DNA of 64,000 bases from Pseudomonadota bacterium (GTDB taxonomy: Bacteria > Pseudomonadota > Alphaproteobacteria > Micropepsales > Micropepsaceae), in NCBI GenBank assembly GCA_021804785.1, contig JAJZGY010000001.1, positions 1-64,000 on the forward strand, read 5' to 3'. How positions within the stretch are numbered: position 1 is the stretch's first letter; each line of letters begins with the position of its first letter. The translations under genes and the position numbers were made by a program. The notes beneath the pieces were generated by a model that saw only the letters and a program-made list of their open reading frames with translations, searched no databases and was not told where the DNA came from. Of the stretch, positions 7,727-16,298 are shown one piece after another.

Positions 7727-9222
7727 AGATCCACTCCAACGCCGACTTCAGTTGCAACATCTGGCCCCGGGGTAAGGGGCGCCCCCATGCGTTCGCTCAG
7801 GATCGGCCGTAATGGCCGGTCGAACGACCAGATGATTAGGGCGCTGACAAACGCGATGGCAGCGGTGATGAGAAAAAACTCGAATTTGGGTATGTGGTCC
7901 CAAAGCGTCGCCAGCGTGCCGCCAAGAGTACTACCAAGGAATGTCGCGATGAACCAGAAGCCCATCATCATGGACATCACCTGCACCGGTGCCGCACGAG
8001 CCACAAGTGCAAGTCCGACCGGCGAAAGATAAAGCTCACCAAGAGTATAGATCGTGAAAAACGGTAGCAGCCACAGCCAGCTGGCATGGCCATGCGGACC
8101 GGTTACATAGGCCAATCCGGCCATCAAACAGAAGGAGACGCTGAGCAGGGCACAGCCCAGGGCCATCTTGATAGGCGTGGAGGGCTCGCGTCCGCGACGG
8201 GCCTGTTTGCCCCACATCCAGACGAGAAATGGCGTAAAGGCAAATATCATGGCGGGGTCGATGGATTGCGCCCAAGGCGCAGGAATGACAAAATTCACGA
8301 CGCCGGGAATAAAAATCCGATCGGTATAATCGCGGGCCCAAAGCGCGATCGTGATGTATTGCTGCTCATAGCTCATCCAGAAGCCCGTGACCGGTACAAA
8401 GAGTGCTACCAGTGCGAAGATTGCCTTCCAGTCCTGGCGGCTGAGCGGCTGGGCCTTCACCTTGGTGCCGCTCCGGCGGGCACTGGTGACGCGGTCGGGG
8501 GGCAGGTGACGCAATGACATCAGGTAAATCAGAACGCCGATAGAAACCCCGATGCCGGCAGCAAAGAAGCCGAAATGCCAGCCTGCGTTCTGTCCCAAGG
8601 CCACACAGAGGCCATGGCTCGCGGGCCAGTCGTCGGTACACATACGCGCACCCAGTGTGCCGCAAATATAGGGGGCAAGGAAGGCGCCGAGATTGATTCC
8701 GACATAGAAGATCGAGTAGGCGCGGTCGATCCGGTTATCGCCCGGGGCGTAAAGGTTGCCGACCTGGGTCGAAATGTTGGGTTTGAAGGCACCGTTGCCA
8801 ATGATCAGCGCCAGTAGACCAAAGAAGAACAGCGAGGTCTGGGTGAGCATGAATTCACCAGCGATCATCATCAAGCCGCCGGCAACGACCGTATAACGTT
8901 GTCCAGTCAGGCGATCCGCAAGCAGTCCTCCGAAAAATGGGGTGAGATAAACGAGCCCGGTGTAAAGACCAGTGATGTTGGTAGCAAATTCCGTCGGCGA
9001 GAGCGGTCCCAGCAGCCAATTGAATGCACTGCGCACGATCGAAAGCCCAATGACATGTGGCATCGCCTCTGGCGTCAGCAATTGCTGGGTCAGATAGAAG
9101 ATCAGAATCGACGTCATGCCATAATAGGAAAAACGTTCCGCCATTTCGGTCGAGAACAGGCTTGTCAGTCCGATCGGATGACCGAACAGATCACGCTGAC
9201 GCTTGGCCTCATTTTGAGCCAT
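7723..9222 (-). CDS. POT/PTR2 family proton-coupled oligopeptide transporter
   Basis: This 499-aa integral membrane protein has about 12-14 hydrophobic segments. The family signature MAERFSYYGM near residue 28 corresponds to the ExxERFxYYG proton/peptide motif, followed by FGGLLADRLTGQRYTVV and FYVGINLGAF. POT transporters import di- and tripeptides with protons through the inner membrane. Being first in a unit with metC and hisI, it may feed peptide-derived amino acids to the same metabolism. The ATG at 9222 follows AAAGGG at a suitable distance. Confidence 0.92.
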   Translation of the reverse strand: MAQNEAKRQRDLFGHPIGLTSLFSTEMAERFSYYGMTSILIFYLTQQLLTPEAMPHVIGLSIVRSAFNWLLGPLSPTEFATNITGLYTGLVYLTPFFGGLLADRLTGQRYTVVAGGLMMIAGEFMLTQTSLFFFGLLALIIGNGAFKPNISTQVGNLYAPGDNRIDRAYSIFYVGINLGAFLAPYICGTLGARMCTDDWPASHGLCVALGQNAGWHFGFFAAGIGVSIGVLIYLMSLRHLPPDRVTSARRSGTKVKAQPLSRQDWKAIFALVALFVPVTGFWMSYEQQYITIALWARDYTDRIFIPGVVNFVIPAPWAQSIDPAMIFAFTPFLVWMWGKQARRGREPSTPIKMALGCALLSVSFCLMAGLAYVTGPHGHASWLWLLPFFTIYTLGELYLSPVGLALVARAAPVQVMSMMMGFWFIATFLGSTLGGTLATLWDHIPKFEFFLITAAIAFVSALIIWSFDRPLRPILSERMGAPLTPGPDVATEVGVGVDL

Positions 9223-9240
9223 TCATGATCCCTTTCTGAA

Positions 9241-9280
9241 CTTCCCGACCGTGCGAGCGTGCACACTGCGCGCGGGGAAG
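9241..9280 (-). terminator. Inverted repeat between the GNAT gene and the peptide transporter gene
   Basis: CTTCCC (9241-9246) and GGGAAG (9275-9280) are complementary, with GC-rich pairing possible inside. The hairpin lies in the 89-bp gap between the end of the cysK-sseA-GNAT unit and the start of the transporter gene, about 18 nt before its ATG. It may end the first transcript or control the second. No U-tract is visible. Confidence 0.3.
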
Positions 9281-9311
9281 AAAATGGTTAGACGGCTTTG
9301 TGAGCAACGAC

Positions 9312-9842
9312 TTAGGGGAGGAAGACGTAGCGCTCTTCGCGGGCGTAGGGAATGAAGCCGGCCCGTTGATAGAGTGGCAGGGCGCGTGGGTGATCCAGGG
9401 TGCAGGTATTGACCTTCAGTTTGTTGATCGGCCGGTCCCAGGCCAGAAGTACTGACTGAAACAGGAAATAATGCCCCAAGCCGCGACCGATATAGTCGGG
9501 AACAAGTCCAAAATACGCCAGCTGGCCAGTGGGCATCGGGCGAAAGTCGAATTCCGCCATACCGGCAGGACAGCCGTCGACATAGAGCACGTAGAGAAAA
9601 AGGTTCGGGTCCTGGAGCAGGGCGCTGAGTTCCCCGTCGGACAGCTTTTTGCGGTCAACCCAGTAATGGGCACGGCCAATGGTATCGTAGAGATAGCGGT
9701 AGAAATGAATGGGCGGCGCCGCTGTCCTTAAAATAGCGATCTTTCCGCTCGGGAGCGGCGGCGGCACAATGTCAGGCCGTGCCTTCATGTCGAGAAATGT
9801 GACTACGGTTGGAATGCGTTTGGTATTGGCGCGGTCCCTCAT
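9312..9842 (-). CDS. GNAT family N-acetyltransferase
   Basis: The 176-aa protein has the GNAT core. YVDGCPAGMAEFDFR forms the central beta strands, and LVPDYIGRGLGHYFLFQSV holds the acetyl-CoA pyrophosphate-binding loop with R-G-L-G. The C-terminal LYQRAGFIPYAREER is the usual last helix and strand. The acceptor is unknown. The ATG overlaps the sseA stop by 4 bp, so it is the third gene of a coupled cysK-sseA unit. That context hints at a thiol or amino acid substrate, which is inference only. A later ATG at 9788 is a possible alternative start. Confidence 0.85.
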   Translation of the reverse strand: MRDRANTKRIPTVVTFLDMKARPDIVPPPLPSGKIAILRTAAPPIHFYRYLYDTIGRAHYWVDRKKLSDGELSALLQDPNLFLYVLYVDGCPAGMAEFDFRPMPTGQLAYFGLVPDYIGRGLGHYFLFQSVLLAWDRPINKLKVNTCTLDHPRALPLYQRAGFIPYAREERYVFLP

Positions 9843-10693
9843 CCAGTTCGTCCCGTCTCAATCGGCGCCTCAGGGCGCGCTCCCCATTCGGCCCAGGAGC
9901 CGTCATATAGCGCCACCTGCTGTGCTCCGGCCACATTCAGGGCCAGCAAAAGGATGGCCGCGGTGATCCCCGAACCGCAGCTCGTGATCACCGGGCGTGA
10001 CAGCGTGAGATGATTATCGACGAAGAGCGCACGCAGCTCATCCGCGGATTTAAGCGTACAGTCGCCATTGATCAGTTCTGAATAATGGAGGTTGCAACTT
10101 TTGGGTATGTGGCCAGGGCGAACGCCGGGACGTGGCTCGGCTTCTTCTCCGGCAAAGCGGGAGGGGCTTCTGGCGTCCGCAATCTGCGCGCTGCCCGAGG
10201 CTTGGGCCGAAAGAACCTGTGCAAAATCACGGATTAGGCTGTTATCGGGGCGCGGCGTAAAGTGCCGGTAATGTGGTGGTGGCAGCAGGTCGTCGATTGG
10301 TCGGCCCTCCCGCTTCCATTTGGGCATGCCACCGTCCAGAACGACGACGTCACCATGGCCCATGGCCCGCAGCATCCACCAGGCCCGCGGGCTGGAGTAA
10401 ATCCCGGCGCCATCATAAACGACAATAAGATTGCCATCTCCCAGTCCTAGTTTGCGCATCTGGCTGGCAAACTTGGTTGGGGGCGCGAGCATATGCGGTA
10501 ACGCGCTGGTCTCGTCACTGATCGCGTCGATATCGAAAAATACGGCTCCTGGAATATGGGCACTGCCGTATTCAGCGCGCGCATCGCGACCAGCCTGAGG
10601 CAGATACCAGGACGCGTCAGCGACGCGGACATCCGGGGCTTCGAGATGCTCGGCCAGCCAGGCGGTGGAGACCAAGGGAAAAGCGACACTCAT
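9839..10693 (-). CDS. sseA: 3-mercaptopyruvate sulfurtransferase (two-domain rhodanese)
   Basis: The 284-aa protein has two rhodanese domains. The first contains GAVFFDIDAISDETSALPHMLP-like sequence, and the second carries the catalytic Cys239 in CGSGITA. The GSGxTA form of the active loop indicates mercaptopyruvate rather than thiosulfate as sulfur donor. It transfers sulfur from 3-mercaptopyruvate to thiols or cyanide in the cytoplasm. Four-base overlaps with cysK upstream and the GNAT gene downstream put it in a cysteine-metabolism operon. Confidence 0.93.
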   Translation of the reverse strand: MSVAFPLVSTAWLAEHLEAPDVRVADASWYLPQAGRDARAEYGSAHIPGAVFFDIDAISDETSALPHMLAPPTKFASQMRKLGLGDGNLIVVYDGAGIYSSPRAWWMLRAMGHGDVVVLDGGMPKWKREGRPIDDLLPPPHYRHFTPRPDNSLIRDFAQVLSAQASGSAQIADARSPSRFAGEEAEPRPGVRPGHIPKSCNLHYSELINGDCTLKSADELRALFVDNHLTLSRPVITSCGSGITAAILLLALNVAGAQQVALYDGSWAEWGARPEAPIETGRTG

Positions 10694-11724
10694 GCGAAGG
10701 GCAACTCCATGTCGCGCGGCTCGTGGTCAAGCCAGGGTGGCACGGGAAGGCCTTTTTGACGCAGGAAGGCAGGATTGAAAAGTTTGCTCTGATAACGCGA
10801 GCCGGTATCACAGAGCACCGTGACGATGGTGTGGCCCGGCCCCATCTCCTTTGCCAGCCGGATGGCACCGGCCACGTTTATGCCGCTTGAGCCGCCTAGA
10901 CACAGCCCGTCGCGCTGCAGAAGATCGTAAAGGGTGGGCAGCATCTCCTCATCAGAAATTTCATAGGCGTCGTCGATCGGGGCGCCCTCGAGATTTGCTG
11001 TGACCCGGTTCTGGCCGATGCCTTCGGTGATCGAGGCGCCATGTGCATCCAGCTGCCCTGTTTTGATCCAGGAATAGATGGCGGCGCCGAGCGGATCAGC
11101 GGCGACGATCCGAATGTTGGGATCCCGCTCCTTAAGTGCGATCCCCGTACCGGCCAGCGTACCGCCCGTGCCGACCGCCGCGACAAATCCATCGATGCGT
11201 CCCTTGAGTTGCGCATAGATTTCGGGTCCGGTGCCTTCAATATGTGCGGCACGGTTGGCGACATTGTCGAACTGATTGGCCCAGATCGCGCCGCTGGCCT
11301 CAGTGTGGGCGAGGCGGGTCGCCAGACGTCCCGACAGTTTCACGTAATTATCGGGATCACGATAGGGTTTTGCCGGGACCTCGATGACATGCGCCCCCAT
11401 CAGGCGCAAGGCGTCCTTTTTCTCCTGACTCTGCGTCTGCGGGATAACGATGACGGTGCGAAACCCCATGGCATTGGCGACCACAGCAAGTCCGATTCCA
11501 GTGTTTCCGGCGGTGCCTTCGACAATGGTGCCGCCGGGGCGCAGCGCGCCCGTCGCAATGGCAGCGCGAACTATATACAGAGCCGCCCGATCCTTGACCG
11601 AGCCACCCGGGTTCATGAACTCGGCCTTGCCATAGATATCGCAGCCGGTCAGAGCGCTCGCATATCGCAGGCGGATGAGCGGGGTATGGCCTATTGCATC
11701 AAGAGTGTCGTTGCGGATGTCCAT
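10690..11724 (-). CDS. cysK: Cysteine synthase A
   Basis: This 344-aa PLP-dependent O-acetylserine sulfhydrylase makes cysteine from O-acetylserine and sulfide. The PLP lysine is in MNPGGSVKDRAA, the substrate loop is EGTAGNTGIG, and the phosphate cradle is AAVGTGGTLAGTG. The C-terminus is longer than in E. coli CysK (DTGSRYQSKLFNP followed by about 30 residues), as in a longer alphaproteobacterial/eukaryote-like branch. It is the first gene of cysK-sseA-GNAT. The ATG has only a weak ribosome site. Confidence 0.93.
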   Translation of the reverse strand: MDIRNDTLDAIGHTPLIRLRYASALTGCDIYGKAEFMNPGGSVKDRAALYIVRAAIATGALRPGGTIVEGTAGNTGIGLAVVANAMGFRTVIVIPQTQSQEKKDALRLMGAHVIEVPAKPYRDPDNYVKLSGRLATRLAHTEASGAIWANQFDNVANRAAHIEGTGPEIYAQLKGRIDGFVAAVGTGGTLAGTGIALKERDPNIRIVAADPLGAAIYSWIKTGQLDAHGASITEGIGQNRVTANLEGAPIDDAYEISDEEMLPTLYDLLQRDGLCLGGSSGINVAGAIRLAKEMGPGHTIVTVLCDTGSRYQSKLFNPAFLRQKGLPVPPWLDHEPRDMELPFA

Positions 11725-11735
11725 GCGACTTTAAC

Positions 11736-11767
11736 CAGGCTAGGGCCCGACCCTAAGCCCCAGCCTG
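11736..11767 (-). terminator. Stem-loop between photolyase and cysK genes
   Basis: CAGGCTAGGG (11736-11745) can pair with CCCTA (11751-11755) and AGCCTG (11762-11767), with an internal bulge. On the transcribed minus strand it follows the photolyase stop and ends in TGGTTAAAG. It probably terminates the photolyase message; because cysK begins only 12 nt later it may also lie in the cysK leader. Confidence 0.4.
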
Positions 11768-11774
11768 CTCACCA

Positions 11775-13196
11775 TCAAGCTTTGCCCGCAGCCTTCAGCC
11801 GGGCGAAGGCGTCCAAGGCGCGTTGCCGCCCCGTCGCAAGGTCTACGAGGGCAGTAGGATAACTCGCTCCCAGCTTGATGTTGGCTGCGTCAAGTACCGC
11901 GGCTGGCGCCAGCCACGGGCTGTGGACAAAGCGATCCGGCAGGTGGGCGAGTTCGGGAACGAAGTGGCGGACATAGTGGCCCTCCGGATCGAATCGCTGT
12001 CCCTGCAAAACCGGATTGAAGATACGAAAATAGGGTGCTGCATCCGCCCCGCAGCCGGCCACCCACTGCCAGCTTGCGCTGTTGTTGGCGAGGTCGGCAT
12101 CCACAAGTGTGTCCCAGAACCAGCGAGCACCTTCGCGCCAATCGATCAGGAGGTGCTTGACGAGGAAGGAGGCCGCGATCATGCGCACGCGATTATGCAT
12201 CCATCCGGTATTCCACAGCTGGCGCATCCCCGCATCCACGATGGGGATCCCGGTTTGGCCGCGTTGCCAGAGCGAGAGCTTGTCCGTGTCTGTGCTCCAG
12301 TCAAAGGCGGAAAACCTTGGATTGAGTGGCTCCTCGGGAAGCTGTGGATAGTGAAACAGCAGATGCCAGGAGAACTCACGCCAGGCCAGTTCGGAAAGAA
12401 ATTTCTCGTTACCACGGGCAGCAAGGGGGTGGGCATGCCAGATCTGACGCGGTGAGATTTCACCAAAATGCAGATGCGCGGAGAGCCTTGAGGTACCAGC
12501 GCGTGCCGGCCAGTCTCTGTTCTGCGCGTAATCACTGAGATCGTGATCGAAAAATTCCTTGAGGCGGGCATGAGCCCCGATCTCGCCGGGGTTCCAATAC
12601 CTCGACCAAGCGGCGGCCCAATTTGGCGACCGCGGTAGCAGGCTCCAGGCTACAAGCAGATCCGAGGTGATCGCAGGGACAAAATCCAGCCGCCGTGGAG
12701 CAGGCAGGGGGGCAGGGATGTCGCACTGGCGCAAGGCCTTCCAGAAGGGCGTAAAAACCCGAAATGCCTTGCCCTCCCGCGTTGTCAGCTGCCAGGGCTC
12801 GCGCAGCAGATTACCTGAAAAGCTATGAACCGTGACTCCCGCCGCTGTGAGCTCCGCTTTGAGTGTGCGGTCGCGCGCAACGGCGAATGGATCGTAACAA
12901 CGGTTCCAGTAGATCGCGTCGGCACCAGTTTCGGCAACGACCGCGTTCAGCACGTCCGGGGCGGGGCCGCGGCGCAGCACCAAGGTGCCACCAAGGCGGG
13001 CGAGGCGTTGTGCCAGCGCTGAAAGCGCATGATGCAACCACCAGCGGCTGGCTGCTCCGGTCGACCATTTGGCCGGTGTATTTTCGTCCCATACGAACAG
13101 GCAGACCAGTGGCGCGCCACGTGCACAGGCCGCACTGAGCGCGGCATTGTCGGCAAGACGCAAGTCCTCTCGGAACCAGACGATGGAAGGTGTCAT
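11775..13196 (-). CDS. phrB: Deoxyribodipyrimidine photolyase (class I CPD photolyase)
   Basis: The 473-aa protein has the N-terminal alpha/beta antenna domain (SIVWFREDLRLADN) and the C-terminal FAD domain, with ELAWREFSWHLLFHYP, GIPIVDAGMRQLW, GWMHNRVRMIAASFL and WQWVAGCGADAAPYFRIFNP in the usual order. It repairs UV-induced pyrimidine dimers using blue light. ATG at 13196 begins the conserved photolyase N-terminus, so the 22 extra residues in the track ORF are omitted; the ribosome site is weak. Confidence 0.93.
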   Translation of the reverse strand: MTPSIVWFREDLRLADNAALSAACARGAPLVCLFVWDENTPAKWSTGAASRWWLHHALSALAQRLARLGGTLVLRRGPAPDVLNAVVAETGADAIYWNRCYDPFAVARDRTLKAELTAAGVTVHSFSGNLLREPWQLTTREGKAFRVFTPFWKALRQCDIPAPLPAPRRLDFVPAITSDLLVAWSLLPRSPNWAAAWSRYWNPGEIGAHARLKEFFDHDLSDYAQNRDWPARAGTSRLSAHLHFGEISPRQIWHAHPLAARGNEKFLSELAWREFSWHLLFHYPQLPEEPLNPRFSAFDWSTDTDKLSLWQRGQTGIPIVDAGMRQLWNTGWMHNRVRMIAASFLVKHLLIDWREGARWFWDTLVDADLANNSASWQWVAGCGADAAPYFRIFNPVLQGQRFDPEGHYVRHFVPELAHLPDRFVHSPWLAPAAVLDAANIKLGASYPTALVDLATGRQRALDAFARLKAAGKA

Positions 13197-13329
13197 GCGG
13201 AGATTACGCGCGAACAAGACCATCGGATCAATCACCAAAGGCAGTCTGAAATATCGCGTCATGGGTGTTCATAACAGGGAGGTCCACACAAGGCTGCCAC
13301 TTTGACACTGTTGTTGGAGGTTTTTATGC

Positions 13330-14518
13330 GTGGCCGCCGCTGCCACTTCTGATACAAAGCAACACCAGCGGCGGAATTTGTCGGTCCTGAGCCTCATGGC
13401 CGGACTGATGGGCAATGGTCTTGAGTGGTATGATTTTGGCCTTTATGGCTACTTCGCGCCACTGATTGCGGTTCGCTTTTTTCCCGCGCATGAGGCGTCC
13501 TGTCGCTCATCGCCGCCTATGCTGGCTTTGCCGTCGGATTTGCCATGCGGCCCTTCGGTGCCCTCTTTTCTGGTCTCATCGACGATCGCATGGGACGGCG
13601 CACGGTTCTGGTCGCCTCAGTTGCCCTCATGGGTCCGGCGACGACCGCGATCGGCTTGCTCCCGAATTTCCGCATGGTCGGGCTGTGGGCACCCGCTCGT
13701 CTGCTCCTGGTGCGTCTCTTCCAGGGCTTTCCGGTGAGCGGCGATTTCACTGGTTCGGTGTCCTGTCTGATTGAAACGGCGCCAGCGAACCGGCGAGGTT
13801 ATGCCGGTAGTTTTGCCAACATTGGCTCCACCGGCGGCTGTCTGCTCGCCGCAGCGATGGCCGCGGTGACCATGGCGCTCATCCATAATCACCTCTCCTG
13901 GTCTTGGGCCTGGTGGATTCCGTTCCTGGGTGCGGGCTTACTGCCGTGCTTGCCCTGTGGCTACGTCGGCACCTGCCGGAGTCGGCCTACGAACCGGATC
14001 CACCCGCGCCGACGGATACTCCGCCTCTGCTCAAGGCCTTTTGCACGCGCCCGCGTATTCTTATGTTCGTCATGCTGCTACCTCGGGTTATGGCGTCGTC
14101 ATCCTTGTGGTACCCGTGGCGGGATTACAGAGTGGCACAAGCCTGCGGCGACGTACGCTTTGCTCATCGCTTTCGGTGGCTTTCTGTAACGGCTTATGGT
14201 TTCTTCGCGCTGGCTCTGAAGGGAACAATCGTCGCAGTCGCTGTCGTCCAGCCAGGCTTTGGGGCTACGCTGGGGGGTATGGGGGTAGCGCCAGCGATGC
14301 TGGCCGAGGCGTTTCCCGGAGAATTCCGGCTAATGGCATATTCGCTTGCCTTCAATTTTGGTTTAGGACTCCGGGGGGGTACCACACCTCTGATCGCCAG
14401 GGTTCTCATCGATGCCTCGGGCGTGACTTTGGTACCTGCATTTTATCTCATGTTCGGAGCGTTCCTGGCCATGTCTCTCTACTTCATGCCGGACCGAAGG
14501 CGCGAACCGTTATTGTAA
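13330..14518 (+). pseudogene. Degraded MHS-family MFS transporter (proline/betaine or dicarboxylate permease type)
   Basis: Pieces of one transporter lie in different frames. The N-terminal LEWYDFGLYGYFAPLIA, typical of metabolite:H+ symporters (ProP/KgtP/ShiA), is in the frame from 13330. The frame changes near 13499, and the GALFSGLIDDRMGRR signature continues in the 13545 frame. It changes again near 13940 (LTAVLALWLRRHLPESAYE in the 13904 frame). More disruption follows around 14085-14120, and the expected helices 8-9 are missing before the last three helices. At about 396 codons it is shorter than the usual 430-450. The several independent lesions, with intact neighbours, argue for a true pseudogene rather than a single sequencing error. 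Confidence 0.85.
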
Positions 14519-14591
14519 GACGGCTGGAGATTGTCTCAGAGCGAAGGCATGCCATTGCCAGGATTCACGACCATGCTGGAGATAGCAGACC

Positions 14592-15158
14592 ATGACTGAC
14601 AACGCACCATTGCGCGCCCATGAACATCGTGAGCACGCCGAGCATGCCGCCAAGGAGGGGGACATGTTCATTTCACTGGTGTCTATCACCATCGCCATTC
14701 TGGCGGTGATTGCCTCGGTGGCGGGCAGCCTTGAAACCATCGAAGTCAGTCAGGTCATTACCTTGTCGAGCGAGGCCGTTCTGCGACAGGACCAGGCTAC
14801 CGATGCGTGGTCGCAATATCAGGCTAACAGCATCAAAAAACACGTCTATGACGCAGCTGCCCGCCTTTCATCCTCGGCGTCGTCGGCTCTTGCCACGCTG
14901 TCAAAAGTCCAGGCCGCAAAACAGGACGAGGTGAGGCAGCGCGCCCTTTTGGCTGAAGCCGAACGTGACCATCTGATGGCAGCAAGTGAGCGCCACGAAG
15001 TCAATCATCGTTGGCTGGCCGCCGCGGCCAGTATTGTCGAAATCGCGATTGCGATCTCTACGGTGGCCATTATTACCCGACGACGTACGTTCTGGATCGC
15101 GGCAATGGGCCTTGGTGTCATCGGGTTGGCCATGCTGACCGGTACCTATCTCCTCTAG
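14592..15158 (+). CDS. DUF4337-like membrane protein
   Basis: The 188-aa protein has a charged His/Glu-rich start (HEHREHAEHAAKEGD), one transmembrane helix at about residues 25-47, a long Ala/Gln-rich coiled-coil-like middle part (about 60-125), and two C-terminal transmembrane helices (about 138-188). This layout matches the DUF4337 family, whose function is unknown. A short stem-loop after the stop suggests it ends its own transcript. Confidence 0.78.
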   Translation: MTDNAPLRAHEHREHAEHAAKEGDMFISLVSITIAILAVIASVAGSLETIEVSQVITLSSEAVLRQDQATDAWSQYQANSIKKHVYDAAARLSSSASSALATLSKVQAAKQDEVRQRALLAEAERDHLMAASERHEVNHRWLAAAASIVEIAIAISTVAIITRRRTFWIAAMGLGVIGLAMLTGTYLL

Positions 15159-15204
15159 CAGAAGATGTGAGCGATCGATCGTAACGCGAACGCGCTGCAC
15201 CGCG

Positions 15205-15226
15205 CCGGCCTTTAAGTGATGGCCGG
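15205..15226 (+). terminator. Stem-loop after the DUF4337 gene
   Basis: CCGGCC (15205-15210) and GGCCGG (15221-15226) pair around a 10-nt loop TTTAAGTGAT, 47 nt after the stop codon. There is no U-tract, so this is a tentative terminator. Confidence 0.35.
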
Positions 15227-15253
15227 GACTCTGGACGCCTTGCCAAGGGAGCA

Positions 15254-16264
15254 TTGACCACGACGGCTCGCGGTTTTCCACATCAGGACACGATCGCTCT
15301 AGAACTGAGGGCTCCTGGACCCCGCAGAGGTACAGGGCGGGGGATGTCCCTCGCGGTGTTCTTACTGGTGTCGGGGCTTGTTGGGCACTGCACGATTGGC
15401 GAAGCGGTCGGACAAACGCTGGCACCACCTGTTATGGCCACCACGATGTGGATGGAGGGTGTCGTCTGGCGGGCCGCGCCAGCTGTGCGGCTAACCATGA
15501 CTGCAGGCTTGAGATCTCTGGCACCTGTCAAGGATCAGGGTGCACGTACCCGCGGCACCAAAGCTGCGGTCGCGATAGTGATGGATGATCTCGGGCCAGA
15601 TGTGACAGCGACGCGCCAGGCAATTTCCCTTCCTTCTGAAGTCACCATGTCCTTTCTTCCCTATGCGCCCGATGTCGCTGAGCTTGCGCGCGCGGCAGAA
15701 GCGCGCGGACATGAGGTGATTGTGCATGTTCCCATGCAGCCGCTTGGTCCCGAAAATCCTGGGCCCATGGCATTGGGGGTAAATCTCAGCGCCGCGGAAA
15801 ACCAGCGCCGCCTATCCTGGGATCTCTCCCGGGTTCCGGGTGCCGATGGCATCAACAATCACATGGGAAGCCGCTTTACCGCCGACCGAACGGCGCTTGT
15901 GCCGGTGCTTGAGCAATTGTCCAAAACCGGAGATTTCTTTTTTGATTCACGTACCACTGCACGCACTGTGGTCGTTCCCCTGGCGCGAGCCTTGGGGATT
16001 TTGAGTGCTGGTCGAGATGTCTTTCTCGACGACATCCAGCGTAAGAGGTACGTGCTCGGTCAGTTACGCCTCCTAAAGCAGGTCGCAGTGCGCAACGGGG
16101 TTGCCATCGCCATCGGCCATCCTCATCCCGCAACGATTCAGGCAATCCGCTGGTGGCTTGCGCATCAGCGCGGTCTGGACTTTGTACCGCTGCACACGGC
16201 GCTGCGTCTTAAAACACGCAAGGCTCTGCATGGGACGGTAAGACAGACGCGCCGCCGCGACTGA
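15254..16264 (+). CDS. Divergent polysaccharide deacetylase family protein
   Basis: The 336-aa protein belongs to the divergent polysaccharide deacetylase family (NodB-like fold). AIVMDDLGPD carries the metal-binding aspartates, and EVIVHVPMQPLGPENPG, GINNHMGSRFT and FFDSRTT follow in the family order, ending in a GVAIAIGHPHPATI histidine motif. Members are linked to cell-envelope glycan trimming, and some sit next to division genes. The N-terminus has a hydrophobic segment that could be a signal anchor. The start is uncertain: TTG at 15254 has AAGGGAG very close by, and ATG at 15344 is the alternative. Confidence 0.8.
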   Translation: MTTTARGFPHQDTIALELRAPGPRRGTGRGMSLAVFLLVSGLVGHCTIGEAVGQTLAPPVMATTMWMEGVVWRAAPAVRLTMTAGLRSLAPVKDQGARTRGTKAAVAIVMDDLGPDVTATRQAISLPSEVTMSFLPYAPDVAELARAAEARGHEVIVHVPMQPLGPENPGPMALGVNLSAAENQRRLSWDLSRVPGADGINNHMGSRFTADRTALVPVLEQLSKTGDFFFDSRTTARTVVVPLARALGILSAGRDVFLDDIQRKRYVLGQLRLLKQVAVRNGVAIAIGHPHPATIQAIRWWLAHQRGLDFVPLHTALRLKTRKALHGTVRQTRRRD

Positions 16265-16298
16265 TTAGGGCAGCAGGCCGCGGCGCCTCGGTCGGAAC

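Noticed and set aside
9223-9311. A riboswitch upstream of the transporter-metC-hisI unit
   Set aside because: The 89-bp gap holds only one simple inverted repeat and none of the conserved cores of SAM or other riboswitches that I could recognise.
11041-11862. Plus-strand ORF of 273 aa
   Set aside because: Antisense to cysK and the photolyase end; no recognisable motifs.
13330-14595. Treating the transporter pieces as separate small genes
   Set aside because: The pieces are consecutive parts of one MHS transporter in different frames, so a single pseudogene is the simpler reading.
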